Assembly: GCF_010731795.1 (NCBI RefSeq)
Contig: NZ_AP022591.1
Location: 2,604,001-2,668,000 of the forward strand
Direction: 5' to 3'
From: Mycolicibacterium celeriflavum
Lineage (GTDB): Bacteria > Actinomycetota > Actinomycetes > Mycobacteriales > Mycobacteriaceae
Length of the DNA stretch: 64,000 bases
The position numbers and the translations under genes were made by a program. Under the pieces are notes generated by a model. The model saw only the letters and a list, made by a program, of their open reading frames with translations, was not told the DNA's origin and made no database searches. Positions 27,304 through 35,588 of the stretch are shown here, piece by piece (positions within the stretch are counted from its first letter, which is position 1; the number at the start of each line of letters is the position of its first letter).

Positions 27304-28485
27304 ATGCAGCCCGACAACGCAAGCGGCGCAGTCGCAGACATTCCGCTCGAAGACCTCCGCGAACGCTACGAAGATGCGCTGGCTGAGATCGATCTCTTGA
27401 AGCGCGATATCGAGGCGCTGCATGACATTGGCATCTACAACTATCGGCATCCGCTCGAAAACGCTGTCGCCTACCAAGATGGGCTGGATTCGATCAGGGC
27501 GGACATCAAGAAGTTCATTGCCGAAGGACGGGCGATCGAGGCGTCCACGCGCTTCACATTCGACAACTCTTTGGCCAAAGGCCGCAAGATGACCGCAGAA
27601 CTCGCAAAGCTCATGCTGCGTGCCTATAACGCCGAGGCCGAAAACTGCGTACGCTACGTGAAAGCCGGCAATCTGCCGTCCGCTGAGAAACGCCTGACCG
27701 GAGCCGCAACTTCCATCGCGCGTTACGCATCGATGATGGAAATGCACATCAATCCCGAGTATCACGCCCTACGGCTCCGCGAACTTGAATTGACCGCTGA
27801 TTATCAGATGAAGGTCCAAGAAGAGCGCGAGGCAGCTCGCGAGGAGCGAGCACGGCTTCGCGAGGAACAGCAGGCCGAACGAGAACTCCGCGCCGAACGC
27901 GAACGCCTCGAAAAGGAACGCGCCCACTATGCGAACGTCCTCGCAGCGTTGTCAGACAGCAGCGCCGACCAAGACCGCCGAGAAATCGAAGGCAAGATCG
28001 CCGAGATCGACGGGCGGATTGCCGAAAACGACTACCGCACTGCGAATATCCGCGCCGGATACGTGTATGTAATCAGCAATGTGGGATCCTTCGGCCCCAA
28101 CATTGTCAAGATCGGACTGACGAGGCGGCTTGAGCCGATGGATCGAGTTCGCGAACTAGGTGACGCCTCAGTGCCTTTCGGGTTCGACGTGCACGCCCTG
28201 TTCTTCTCAGACAACGCGGTCAGCGTGGAAGCAGAACTGCACCGCCGCTTCGCCCACGCGCGGGTCAACAGGGTGAACCTCCGTCGCGAGTACTTCTACG
28301 CCACACCGGCCGAAGTCAAAGCGGCCTTAGTCGAAGTGGCCGGCAACCTCCTCGAATTCACAGAAGCTGCCGAGGCTGAGCAGTATCACGCTAGTGAGTT
28401 GGTTCGTGCTGGTGAACGGGGAGCCGAGGGAATCTCGGCCGACAGGATTGACACGGCGATACAGCAAGCTGTCTTAGGCGAATAG
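27304..28485 (+). CDS. DUF4041 and T5orf172 (GIY-YIG-like) protein
   Basis: The protein is 393 residues. Residues 10-160 match a DUF4041-like helical region (LENAVAYQDGLDSIRADIKK). Residues 165-250 are a charged coiled coil (EEREAAREERARLREEQQAE), and 255-345 are a T5orf172-type domain. That domain has YVYVISN in place of GIY, VKIGLTRR in place of YIG, Arg in RVREL and Glu/His in AELHRRF, all expected GIY-YIG superfamily catalytic positions. Such domains occur in phage and mobile-element proteins and may cut DNA. It starts one base after the previous gene and 18 bases before the next, so the three form one operon. Confidence 0.88.
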   Translation: MQPDNASGAVADIPLEDLRERYEDALAEIDLLKRDIEALHDIGIYNYRHPLENAVAYQDGLDSIRADIKKFIAEGRAIEASTRFTFDNSLAKGRKMTAELAKLMLRAYNAEAENCVRYVKAGNLPSAEKRLTGAATSIARYASMMEMHINPEYHALRLRELELTADYQMKVQEEREAAREERARLREEQQAERELRAERERLEKERAHYANVLAALSDSSADQDRREIEGKIAEIDGRIAENDYRTANIRAGYVYVISNVGSFGPNIVKIGLTRRLEPMDRVRELGDASVPFGFDVHALFFSDNAVSVEAELHRRFAHARVNRVNLRREYFYATPAEVKAALVEVAGNLLEFTEAAEAEQYHASELVRAGERGAEGISADRIDTAIQQAVLGE

Positions 28486-28503
28486 CACAGGTGTCGTAGA
28501 AGC

Positions 28504-31500
28504 GTGGTTCTTGAAGAACTCAGTACCCAGGCGGTCCTAGCCCTTGGTTCGAAAATCGCCGGGCCAGACACCAAAGATAAGCTGCTCAAAGCAGCACGCT
28601 CACATTCCCAGGCCCCAAAGCTGAAGTGGCAACACCGATTCCGTTTGGCGAAATTGGTTAGCTCCTCTGATGCTGTTGACGCCATGCTGGACGATTCCGG
28701 ACCGGGCGCGGCCACCTTGTCGGCAATGATCGCTGGAGAAGTCTTCAAGGAGCAAGAAACGGTTAGGTCGACCGTTCTCGCGGCGATTCTCATTGATGTG
28801 TTGCCAGAATGCTTGCCGACCGCGGAAGCAAGGACACTCGCGGCATACAGGCTTCGCGTCATCGGTCAGAAGATCGACGGGGTGAGTCAGCAAGTCGGAG
28901 AGGTAGCCGACGACGTACGCGAAGTAGGCGGCGGCGTAACGCAGGCCAACCAGACACTCACAGAACTCCGTGATCTAGTCATTGGCCGGGAAAAAGGGGG
29001 GCAGCCTGACCCAGACGTGCTGATCAACGGGCCCCTCAGTGCCCTCGGCCTCGAGGAGGAGTACACCGCAATTCGTGCTCTCGAAGCTACTGACCCACGG
29101 GCGGCCGCTGCGCGATTGACCCATGTCATATCGCGGGTCGAGACCGCTGGACACGCGAACCAGACGGGGCCCTTCAAGAAACAACGGGCTGAACTACTGT
29201 CCAGGGCGGGCGATCCAGGTGCCGCCGATGCGTGGCTGGTGGTGGTAGATGAACGTCTAGCAACAGGCGGCATTCCGGCCCTCCACGAACCATTACAGGC
29301 TTGGCGATCGCTGGTGGTCCAGGGAGATTCGCCTAGCTGGCTAGAGGCACGTATAGCAAGCGTTACAACACTCGAAAATTGGCTTCTAGGCGACATTGAC
29401 GCCACTAATTTCATAGAGCAGGCAGTCAAGGCTGATGACGCCGGCGATCCGGCCGCCATCAAGTGGCTAGTCCACGCCGCGGAAGCATGCCTCACGGACC
29501 AGTGCGAGTCTTCGATAGTCGGTGTTCGAGATCGATTAGTCACTGCGGCTGATCGATCCGACGATGCTGCCCTATCGGTTCGCCTCCTTCTCGCCGTAGC
29601 AGAGGCGACAGCGGACGAGGATCTATGGAGACGACTTCTTTCTGCCGCTAGTCCCACTGGCGGACGGTACGAAGCAGACGTGTCCGCGCTGATCCACGCG
29701 CGACGCGCGCGGAGTCTCTTTTGGTCTGGGCGACTGGCCGATGCACTCACTGAGTATCACAACGCCTACGAGAACGCCGCTCGCGCTCTCAATTGGGAGG
29801 ATGCTGCAGAGTGGGCTAAAGCGGCGGTGCACGTCATGAACGCCGGCGACACAATCGTGTTAGACGAACTGCAAGCGTTGAGAGATCGCGAATCAGCGTT
29901 CCGCGCGGCAGGCGTCGGAAGCATGTTCCCGCTCTCTCTCGCCAACTTGCATCTTTCGGCGTTGGCGCACCTCACCGAATCCCAGGCCAATCAACGAGTC
30001 CGCGCGGCGCGGAGCAGCTTGCGTCGGTATCAAAATCACAGTCTGTTAAGTGGCGCGATAACCCACGAGATCGATGCACACGCTCTAACTGGACGATTCT
30101 GGGTGCAGCTTGGCGATGCTGATTCAGCGGTCGGGCACTTCATCATCGCTGGCGATTTGACTCAAGCCGCTTCTGCTGCTGCAGAACTCACCGTCTTCCA
30201 CGACTGCTATGAGTACCTCAGTTCCGGACTGCATCGTCAGCGTGCCGTGGCTCTTCGTGTCGCCGCCGAGGAAGCCGACCTAATCCCCGATGATCAGGTC
30301 GCGCGGTGGGCTGCGATCGCACTGACCGAGGCCCGCAAGAAAGAGTCGACACTTTTCGGACCCGATACGTATGTCAACTCGTATAAGCTTATAGAGGGTC
30401 TAGCTTCTCGATTCCCCGTGGAGCTAGTCGACGAACTTCTCGCCGAAATTCGCCAAATTCTTCCGAGACCCAAACATATGTATACGACCGTGGACGACCA
30501 AGTAGCTCAAATTTTGATTAACCTTGGCGGATCCGGCGTCGGTTCCAGAGAAGTGGTCGCCAACTGCATCGCGATAGCGTTCGAAGAAGCTGACGATATC
30601 GCTGTAGACATCGTGTCGTACGCAAGGTCACTGTCAAATGTTCTGCGTCCAGTCCGGGATCGACTGCTTGCTCTCGTAGGCGACGCTACGCCTGCTCCTG
30701 GGCAGATCATGCAGTTGATGAACGCCACGATGGCGCTCGTTGAGATCGACGACAGATCGCCTGCCCTACTATCGTCAGCAGATGGCTTTCTGAGCCGGGC
30801 ACTGAACCGTCCGCCGGCATATTCAAAGGGGTCTATGGCCAGGATCGCGTGGGTTGAAGAGCCCGCGATTATTGCCAAGTGCCTGCCCATCAACCGGCGT
30901 ATCGAGCTTGCAAACGAGTACGTGCGGAGAGCCTTAGACACAAAAGACATGGAGGCCAATCGCGCTAGCTACGCGGTAGCGTTCGTAAACCTTGGCCCGC
31001 ATCTTTCGAATGAGTTGCGAGACAGCATTTTCGACCAGCTTTTGCCACTCGCCGGTGAGCCCGCGCAACCCACGAACTTTGTTGATGCAATGCAGCAACG
31101 GTTTCGCAACCCTCTCGGCCGGTTGAGGGTCAGTGGGGATACAGGCAGGCTTCGGCGCCACGCACTCAAGGCTCTCGCCGTTCTCGCGACAGATGTCAGC
31201 CGTCAGCAAACCGTTTGGCGTACCGCACAGAAGTTGATCGTTTCAGGGCAACGCACCGACTCAGTGGCCGTGGCCTCGGTCGGCTACGAGCTTAGCAAAA
31301 GAGGGTTCGCCCCCGAACTTCCTTGGGAATCCATGGCTTACAGCGCGGATCGAGAGATGAGACAACTCGCTGCGGCGCTCATCCCCTTCTTGCCTACGGT
31401 CGACGACGAAGGCGTAAGCAATCTAGCTGCAGACGCAGACGCACACGTGCGATGGGAACTTGCGATTGCGTTGAAGAAGCTGACAGAACGTGACGATTTG

Positions 31501-31590
31501 GAAAGACACGAACGAGAGCGCATCGATGGATCGATTTCTCGACTGCGCGATGACCCAAGTTACCGAGTTCGCTCCGAGTTGCCACGTTGA
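28504..31590 (+). CDS. Large alpha-helical repeat (TPR/HEAT-like) protein, function unknown
   Basis: The protein is 1,028 residues from GTG 28504. Residues 1-110 are helical; 120-170 look like a short coiled coil (KIDGVSQQVGEVADDVREVG). Residues 190-700 consist of degenerate TPR-like helical pairs (RSLFWSGRLADALTEYHNAY). The C-terminal 120 residues are HEAT-like (EMRQLAAALIPFLP, HVRWELAIALKKL). I see no Walker A, nuclease or helicase motif. The architecture resembles the sensor or scaffold arm of conflict systems without their NTPase. Start choice is uncertain because the ribosome-binding site is weak. No family name can be given. Confidence 0.85.
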   Translation: MVLEELSTQAVLALGSKIAGPDTKDKLLKAARSHSQAPKLKWQHRFRLAKLVSSSDAVDAMLDDSGPGAATLSAMIAGEVFKEQETVRSTVLAAILIDVLPECLPTAEARTLAAYRLRVIGQKIDGVSQQVGEVADDVREVGGGVTQANQTLTELRDLVIGREKGGQPDPDVLINGPLSALGLEEEYTAIRALEATDPRAAAARLTHVISRVETAGHANQTGPFKKQRAELLSRAGDPGAADAWLVVVDERLATGGIPALHEPLQAWRSLVVQGDSPSWLEARIASVTTLENWLLGDIDATNFIEQAVKADDAGDPAAIKWLVHAAEACLTDQCESSIVGVRDRLVTAADRSDDAALSVRLLLAVAEATADEDLWRRLLSAASPTGGRYEADVSALIHARRARSLFWSGRLADALTEYHNAYENAARALNWEDAAEWAKAAVHVMNAGDTIVLDELQALRDRESAFRAAGVGSMFPLSLANLHLSALAHLTESQANQRVRAARSSLRRYQNHSLLSGAITHEIDAHALTGRFWVQLGDADSAVGHFIIAGDLTQAASAAAELTVFHDCYEYLSSGLHRQRAVALRVAAEEADLIPDDQVARWAAIALTEARKKESTLFGPDTYVNSYKLIEGLASRFPVELVDELLAEIRQILPRPKHMYTTVDDQVAQILINLGGSGVGSREVVANCIAIAFEEADDIAVDIVSYARSLSNVLRPVRDRLLALVGDATPAPGQIMQLMNATMALVEIDDRSPALLSSADGFLSRALNRPPAYSKGSMARIAWVEEPAIIAKCLPINRRIELANEYVRRALDTKDMEANRASYAVAFVNLGPHLSNELRDSIFDQLLPLAGEPAQPTNFVDAMQQRFRNPLGRLRVSGDTGRLRRHALKALAVLATDVSRQQTVWRTAQKLIVSGQRTDSVAVASVGYELSKRGFAPELPWESMAYSADREMRQLAAALIPFLPTVDDEGVSNLAADADAHVRWELAIALKKLTERDDLERHERERIDGSISRLRDDPSYRVRSELPR

Positions 31591-31725
31591 TATGCGCGAG
31601 CGCGTTCGGCCGTGGTGCATGTCGCAGCGGCGTATCGGCCTAGCGGGCCGCGCAACTTCTTATTCGTCAGGGTAAGAGTGGTGTTCCGCACCGTCGACAA
31701 CCCTCTATGTCGCAGAATAGTGCCC

Positions 31726-32670
31726 GTGAGCGCCGACGTGCCCCGTGTGTTTATGTCCTATTCGCACGACGGCGAGGAGCATGAGGACTGGATTCTGAAG
31801 CTCGCCACCAGACTACGTGGCAACGGGGTTGACGTGTGTCTCGACCGATGGGATGTCACTCTGGGCGGCAACCTTTCGCTCTTTATGGAGCGTGCTGCCA
31901 GTGAGGATTACCGCGTAGTCGCCGTGGTGTCCGAAACCTACAGCCGCAAGTGCGACGACCGCAGCGGTGGTGCAGGAGTAGAGGCGCAGATGCTTTCGTC
32001 CAGGTTGTACGAACAGTTGGATTCCAATGCGGTCATCCCCATCATCAGAAACAACCCCGACGCTGCGCTGCCAGCGTTCCTCAGTGGTCGGCTCTATGAA
32101 GACTTTCGGGATTCCAGCGTTGAGGAGTCCGCGTACTTGCGGCTTCTCCGCGACATCCACGGTGTGGCCGTCGACGCTGTACCGCCACTGGGGCCCAATC
32201 CATTCGAAGGACGCACAGCCGTGGAGGCAGACCTGGCTATCAGGAACGCGCCTGGCCGTTGGCACAGCCCAGCGTCTCACGGCGATGTCGAATTCGTGTA
32301 TTCACAGAACAGCGGCAAATGCAGGATCGGCAGTGGGACAGCGGAGTTCACACTGATGCTCCAGTCGTGGCCGAACGGTATACGCGCCTACAACGATCCA
32401 ATTGCGAACGTCGCAGTCATCAATAGAGTGCGGGAGCGCACAGAGTTGTTGACGGATGTGTCCCAGTTCGACACGAGTAGCCGCGTAGCTCACGTCCAGA
32501 TCGGCGACGCCCTTGTGCTGCATAACCGCCAAGGGTTCTGGGCGCTGGTATACGTCGACAAGGTGTACGCCCGTCAGGGCGACCTGAACCACGAATCAGT
32601 GATCGAGTTCCGATACGCGATACAACCCAACCGCACACCGGACCTGAGCGGATTCACTTTTCCCGAGTGA
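31726..32670 (+). CDS. SEFIR/TIR-like domain protein with unknown C-terminal domain
   Basis: The protein is 314 residues from GTG 31726; the frame is open to 31612, but the SEFIR domain starts right after the later GTG. RVFMSYSHDGEEHEDWILKLATRL is strand A and helix 1, VDVCLDRWDV is strand B and its loop, and RVVAVVSETYSRKCDDRSGG is strand C and beyond. This is the bacterial SEFIR layout, related to TIR, a domain used as an NAD-depleting or signalling effector in immune systems. Residues about 165-314 form a beta-rich domain (EFVYSQNSGKCRIGSGTAEF, HVQIGDALVLHNRQGFWAL) that I do not recognise. It lies 135 bases after the repeat protein and is probably the module's effector. Confidence 0.85.
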   Translation: MSADVPRVFMSYSHDGEEHEDWILKLATRLRGNGVDVCLDRWDVTLGGNLSLFMERAASEDYRVVAVVSETYSRKCDDRSGGAGVEAQMLSSRLYEQLDSNAVIPIIRNNPDAALPAFLSGRLYEDFRDSSVEESAYLRLLRDIHGVAVDAVPPLGPNPFEGRTAVEADLAIRNAPGRWHSPASHGDVEFVYSQNSGKCRIGSGTAEFTLMLQSWPNGIRAYNDPIANVAVINRVRERTELLTDVSQFDTSSRVAHVQIGDALVLHNRQGFWALVYVDKVYARQGDLNHESVIEFRYAIQPNRTPDLSGFTFPE

Positions 32671-32685
32671 AGCCGTCCAGCGCAA

Positions 32686-33552
32686 TCACCCGATCGTCCG
32701 GATGGACCTCGAACCAGTGGAACGCTGATCGCGGCGCAGTGGCATCCCTGGCAAGCTGCGCCCGCGAAGCTGGCGGCCCTCCAACGTGACAGGGTCGCCG
32801 GCCTCGAGCGCAGCGAGCAGCGCAGGGGAATGAGTGCCGGTCTCAACGACGGTGCGCGGCCGACTCGAGTGGGCGTTGAGTTGCGGGAGCGTTCGCGGGT
32901 CGATCTCGGCGCATTCCTTGCGCTCACGCTCAAACAGCGCCGCGTACAGGCCCGCCACAACAAGGCCGCGACCGCGGCCCCACCCATCACGCCGTGCCCT
33001 GACCATTCCTCCTGCCCCTCCATCGGTTCGGGCTGCCTGACTCGCCTTCTGCGTCGTGCGTGACGGCGGCGCCGGCAAATTCGTCTTGACCTGCTTCAAC
33101 AACTGTGTGATGTGGGCCTGCAACAGTCGAAGCTCGCCCGAGAGCCTGATGCGCAACTTGGGGTCATCGGTGTCGGCGTACTGCTGCGACAGGTCGACCT
33201 TGCGGTCGACCGCGCACGCGATCATCTCTAGCACTGCCCGCTCCGCTGCTGTCCAGTCGCCTTGACCGTCGGCTGGCGGTAGTTCGCCGCGTTCGACCGC
33301 GTTCTCCACTGCTTCGCTGTTGAGTTCGGCCAGTAGTGCAACCGCTTCAGCCGAGTGCCCGCCGCCGCCGGCGCCGACAACGATCTTCGGCCCCGTTGTC
33401 GTCGAGCGTCGCCGCCGCGGCGCGGAAACTGTTTCACCGGAGCCGCTCCGCGCCCGGTGCGCCCGAAGCCGACACGCGGGCGAGCAGTAGGACGCATTTG
33501 ACCGACCGATGAACTTGTTGCCGCAGTTCAGGCAGGACTTCTTGGCGGCCAC
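32686..33552 (-). CDS. Phage small-terminase-like protein with N-terminal zinc ribbon
   Basis: GTG 33552 follows GGAGGT at an ideal distance. Residues 6-28 (CLNCGNKF...YCSPACR) form a Cys4 zinc ribbon. The middle, DDPKLRIRLSGELRLLQAHITQLLKQVKT then LPAPPSRTTQKASQAAR, resembles the C-terminal part of small terminase subunits that I recall from mycobacteriophages. The last 100 residues are Arg-rich and lack family character; a frame change or divergent tail is possible. It is convergent with the SEFIR gene and points to prophage-derived DNA on this flank. Confidence 0.6.
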   Translation of the reverse strand: MAAKKSCLNCGNKFIGRSNASYCSPACRLRAHRARSGSGETVSAPRRRRSTTTGPKIVVGAGGGGHSAEAVALLAELNSEAVENAVERGELPPADGQGDWTAAERAVLEMIACAVDRKVDLSQQYADTDDPKLRIRLSGELRLLQAHITQLLKQVKTNLPAPPSRTTQKASQAARTDGGAGGMVRARRDGWGRGRGLVVAGLYAALFERERKECAEIDPRTLPQLNAHSSRPRTVVETGTHSPALLAALEAGDPVTLEGRQLRGRSLPGMPLRRDQRSTGSRSIRTIG

Positions 33553-33674
33553 TCACACCACCTCCGACGCCTGGTTTTCGCACCACCCGCGCACCTGGGC
33601 CGTTGAAACCGTTTCACGAACTCTGGCGCTATACGTACCGAGGTCGAAGATCACAGGGTGGTGCGGCACCCGGC

Positions 33675-33693
33675 AGCCCCCCGGTGGGGGGCT
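33675..33693 (-). terminator. GC-rich hairpin after the 54-residue gene
   Basis: A perfect 8-base inverted repeat (AGCCCCCC / GGGGGGCT) with a 3-base loop lies eight bases downstream of the stop at 33701. There is no U-tract, as is usual for mycobacterial terminators. Confidence 0.5.
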
Positions 33694-33700
33694 CCCGCCC

Positions 33701-33865
33701 CTAACCTTCGGTGTCGCCGAGGTGGCGGCGCGAGTAGCGGCGCTTGATGCCGAGCTTGCGCTGTACGGCTGCCGGATCTTTTGTGCGCCGGCCAGCGCCG
33801 CGGAGCTTGTGCGGCTTGCACATTGCACAGCCTCGCCATGATCGCGAAGGGTGGTGGTTAGGCAC
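33701..33865 (-). CDS. 54-residue Cys/His/Arg-rich protein, phage or island type
   Basis: GTG 33865 is preceded by a strong AGGAGG. The product starts MPNHHPSRSWRGCAMCKPHK and contains GAGRRTKDPAAVQRKLG and a C-terminal KRRYSRRHLGD. The WRGC-x2-C-KPHK motif followed by a basic tail recalls a small protein class found in mycobacteria and their phages, possibly zinc- and nucleic-acid-binding. It is followed by a hairpin. Function is unknown. Confidence 0.55.
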   Translation of the reverse strand: MPNHHPSRSWRGCAMCKPHKLRGAGRRTKDPAAVQRKLGIKRRYSRRHLGDTEG

Positions 33866-33917
33866 GTCGGCCTCCTGGCCGGTACTCCGCGCAAAGGCGA
33901 AGGGGTCGACTCTAGTA

Positions 33918-34148
33918 CTAGATGGTCACCAATGTGGCCAGGGTGCCTATAACCTGAATCCCGATGCCGAGGCTGATATAGACGGGCCCGCGGATCTTCC
34001 TCCATCCGGTCGGCATGTCGAACTCGTAAAGCAGCCTTCCAGGGCCGATCTCCCATGTGCGGAAGTGCGCTGTACGGCAGATCCCGAACACCTGGAGGCC
34101 GGCACTCAGCAGGGTGTAGGCCACGATGAAGAGCGTGTTGTTCGTCAT
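33918..34148 (-). CDS. Small two-helix membrane protein
   Basis: The 76-residue protein has two hydrophobic segments (TLFIVAYTLLSAGLQVFGI and YISLGIGIQVIGTLATLVTI) joined by a polar loop, RTAHFRTWEIGPGRLLYEFD. The ribosome-binding site is weak. No family is recognised; it could be a superinfection-exclusion or toxin-like protein given the island context, but that is speculation. Confidence 0.5.
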   Translation of the reverse strand: MTNNTLFIVAYTLLSAGLQVFGICRTAHFRTWEIGPGRLLYEFDMPTGWRKIRGPVYISLGIGIQVIGTLATLVTI

Positions 34149-34202
34149 GGTTGCCGATTAGATCGAACGGGGGTGCAGCGTTCCCGTTTGCGCAGTTCAT
34201 GG

Positions 34203-34565
34203 TTATGTCAGGGCTCCGATGAGTTCGTCGGTGTCGTGGGATCCGAATGTCGCCTGGATGTGCTCTGCGCTGCGCTTGTCGAGCGGTCGTCGCCGGCTGC
34301 GGATCGATGAGATGGCGGCGTTGTATCGCAGTGTGGCGTCGTCCGGTTGTGGTGTCGGCTCGGCGAGCAGTTCAGTGAACCAGTCGGGTCCGCGGGGTGG
34401 TGCTGCCGCAGCGGCGACGGCGCGGCAGTGCGCTTCTGAGATGCCGGCGTGTACTGGCACGTCGTGGTGCTGGCTGAAGCGGTGGGCGTGTGGCTCGAGG
34501 TTGGCGGGCAGGAATATCGCGAGGATGCGGTAGCGGCGGCTGCGATGGGCACTTGTTCCCCGACG
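34203..34565 (-). pseudogene. Truncated coding fragment beside the tRNA
   Basis: About 110 codons with protein-like composition (ILAIFLPANLEPHAHRFSQH, GPDWFTELLAEPTPQPDDAT, HIQATFGSHDTDELIGALT) end at a TAA. The frame continues upstream only through non-coding-looking sequence into the tRNA, and no start codon is found at the beginning. It is probably the 3' part of a gene disrupted by island insertion or deletion. Confidence 0.35.
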
Positions 34566-34678
34566 ATCTAGACGCGGTTGCGGACGCTTTCGACGCGACC
34601 GCGAAATCCACTGCGCACCAACTGCGGACTGGCGCCCGTTTACGCGTCGCAGGGTCAGAGCAAAATGGCGTCTGACCA

Positions 34679-34764
34679 TGGTGGCAGGTGCAGGATTCGA
34701 ACCTGCGTAGGCGTAAGCCGACGGATTTACAGTCCGCTCCCATTGGCCGCTCGGGCAACCTGCC
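34679..34764 (-). tRNA. tRNA-Tyr (anticodon GTA)
   Basis: The acceptor stem pairs GGCAGGT with ACCTGCC. The anticodon stem-loop reads GCGGA-CTGTAAA-TCCGT with anticodon GTA. There is a long class II variable arm and a T-arm GCAGG-TTCGAAT-CCTGC. The CCA end is encoded at 34681-34679. The 3' end points to the accessory island. Confidence 0.95.
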
Positions 34765-34881
34765 TGGGTGCTGCACCGCGGGGTGACCCGGTTTGGTGCG
34801 ACTTGCAGGGTACAACGAGGATGGGCCCAAGACGAAAACGGCACCAGACCATCAGCAGACCATCAAGGAGGAACGGATCCA

Positions 34882-35373
34882 ATGGCGGATTCATCGTTCG
34901 ACGTCGTGAGCAAGGTCGACCGCCAGGAGGTGGACAACGCGCTGAACCAGGCCGCCAAGGAGCTGGCCACCCGCTACGACTTCCGCGGCACCGACACGTC
35001 CATCGAGTGGCAGGGTGAGGAGACGGTCGTCATCACCAGCTCCACCGAGGAGCGCGTGAAGGCGGCCGTCGACGTGTTCAAGGAGAAGCTCGTCCGCCGC
35101 GACATCTCGATGAAGGCGTTCGACGCCGGCGATCCGCAGGCGTCGGGCAAGACCTACAAGGTGAGCGGCCAAATCAAGCAGGGCATCACCAGCGAGCAGG
35201 CGAAGAAGATCACCAAGCTGATCCGCGACGAGGGCCCCAAGGGCGTCAAGGCGCAGATCCAGGGCGACGAGATCCGCGTCAGCTCGAAGAAGCGCGACGA
35301 TCTGCAGGCCGTCATCCAGCTGCTCAAGGGCGCGGACCTCGACGTCGCGCTGCAGTTCGTCAACTACCGCTGA
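34882..35373 (+). CDS. YajQ-family nucleotide-binding protein
   Basis: The 163-residue protein is [20 protein letters not shown]... with [26 protein letters not shown] and a C-terminal [11 protein letters not shown], the standard YajQ length and fold. The family binds nucleotides, and some members bind cyclic di-GMP. ATG 34882 has AAGGAGG upstream; an in-frame start at 34768 would add 38 residues foreign to the family. The M. tuberculosis counterpart is, from memory, Rv0566c. The hairpin after the stop may terminate it. Confidence 0.93.
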   Translation: MADSSFDVVSKVDRQEVDNALNQAAKELATRYDFRGTDTSIEWQGEETVVITSSTEERVKAAVDVFKEKLVRRDISMKAFDAGDPQASGKTYKVSGQIKQGITSEQAKKITKLIRDEGPKGVKAQIQGDEIRVSSKKRDDLQAVIQLLKGADLDVALQFVNYR

Positions 35374-35383
35374 ACCGGGCGGC

Positions 35384-35402
35384 TTCGATCAATCTGATCG
35401 AA
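35384..35402 (+). terminator. Perfect palindrome after yajQ
   Basis: TTCGATCA and TGATCGAA are separated by three bases, starting 11 bases after the yajQ stop. It may be a weak terminator or, being AT-balanced, an operator for the downstream transporter operon. Confidence 0.4.
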
Positions 35403-35412
35403 ACTCTAGGGC

Positions 35413-35429
35413 GCGCCAGATGATGGCGC
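35413..35429. promoter_or_regulatory. Inverted repeat and TGGCGCATT direct repeat upstream of the ABC operon
   Basis: GCGCCA and TGGCGC flank five bases. TGGCGCATT occurs at 35424 and again at 35478, within the 215-base leader of the transporter operon. Regulator binding is possible but unproven. Confidence 0.25.
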
Positions 35430-35588
35430 ATTGCCGATAACCGCGCGCGTTTGCCCAGGTACGCGCCGCAACCTAACTGGCGCATTCCCTCGATTATCGC
35501 CGAGCCCTGATCGAGCGCGCACGCTCCGATCTTGATTTCCCTTTACCGTACGGCCATCGAAGGTCAACGGCGGTGAAGGGACAGGGCG

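Noticed and set aside
32830-34310. Plus-strand frames at 32830-33063, 33509-33841 and 33744-34310
   Set aside because: They lie opposite genes with better starts and have shadow-like composition.
34768-34881. Longer YajQ start
   Set aside because: YajQ proteins begin [13 protein letters not shown] 34882 has the ribosome-binding site.
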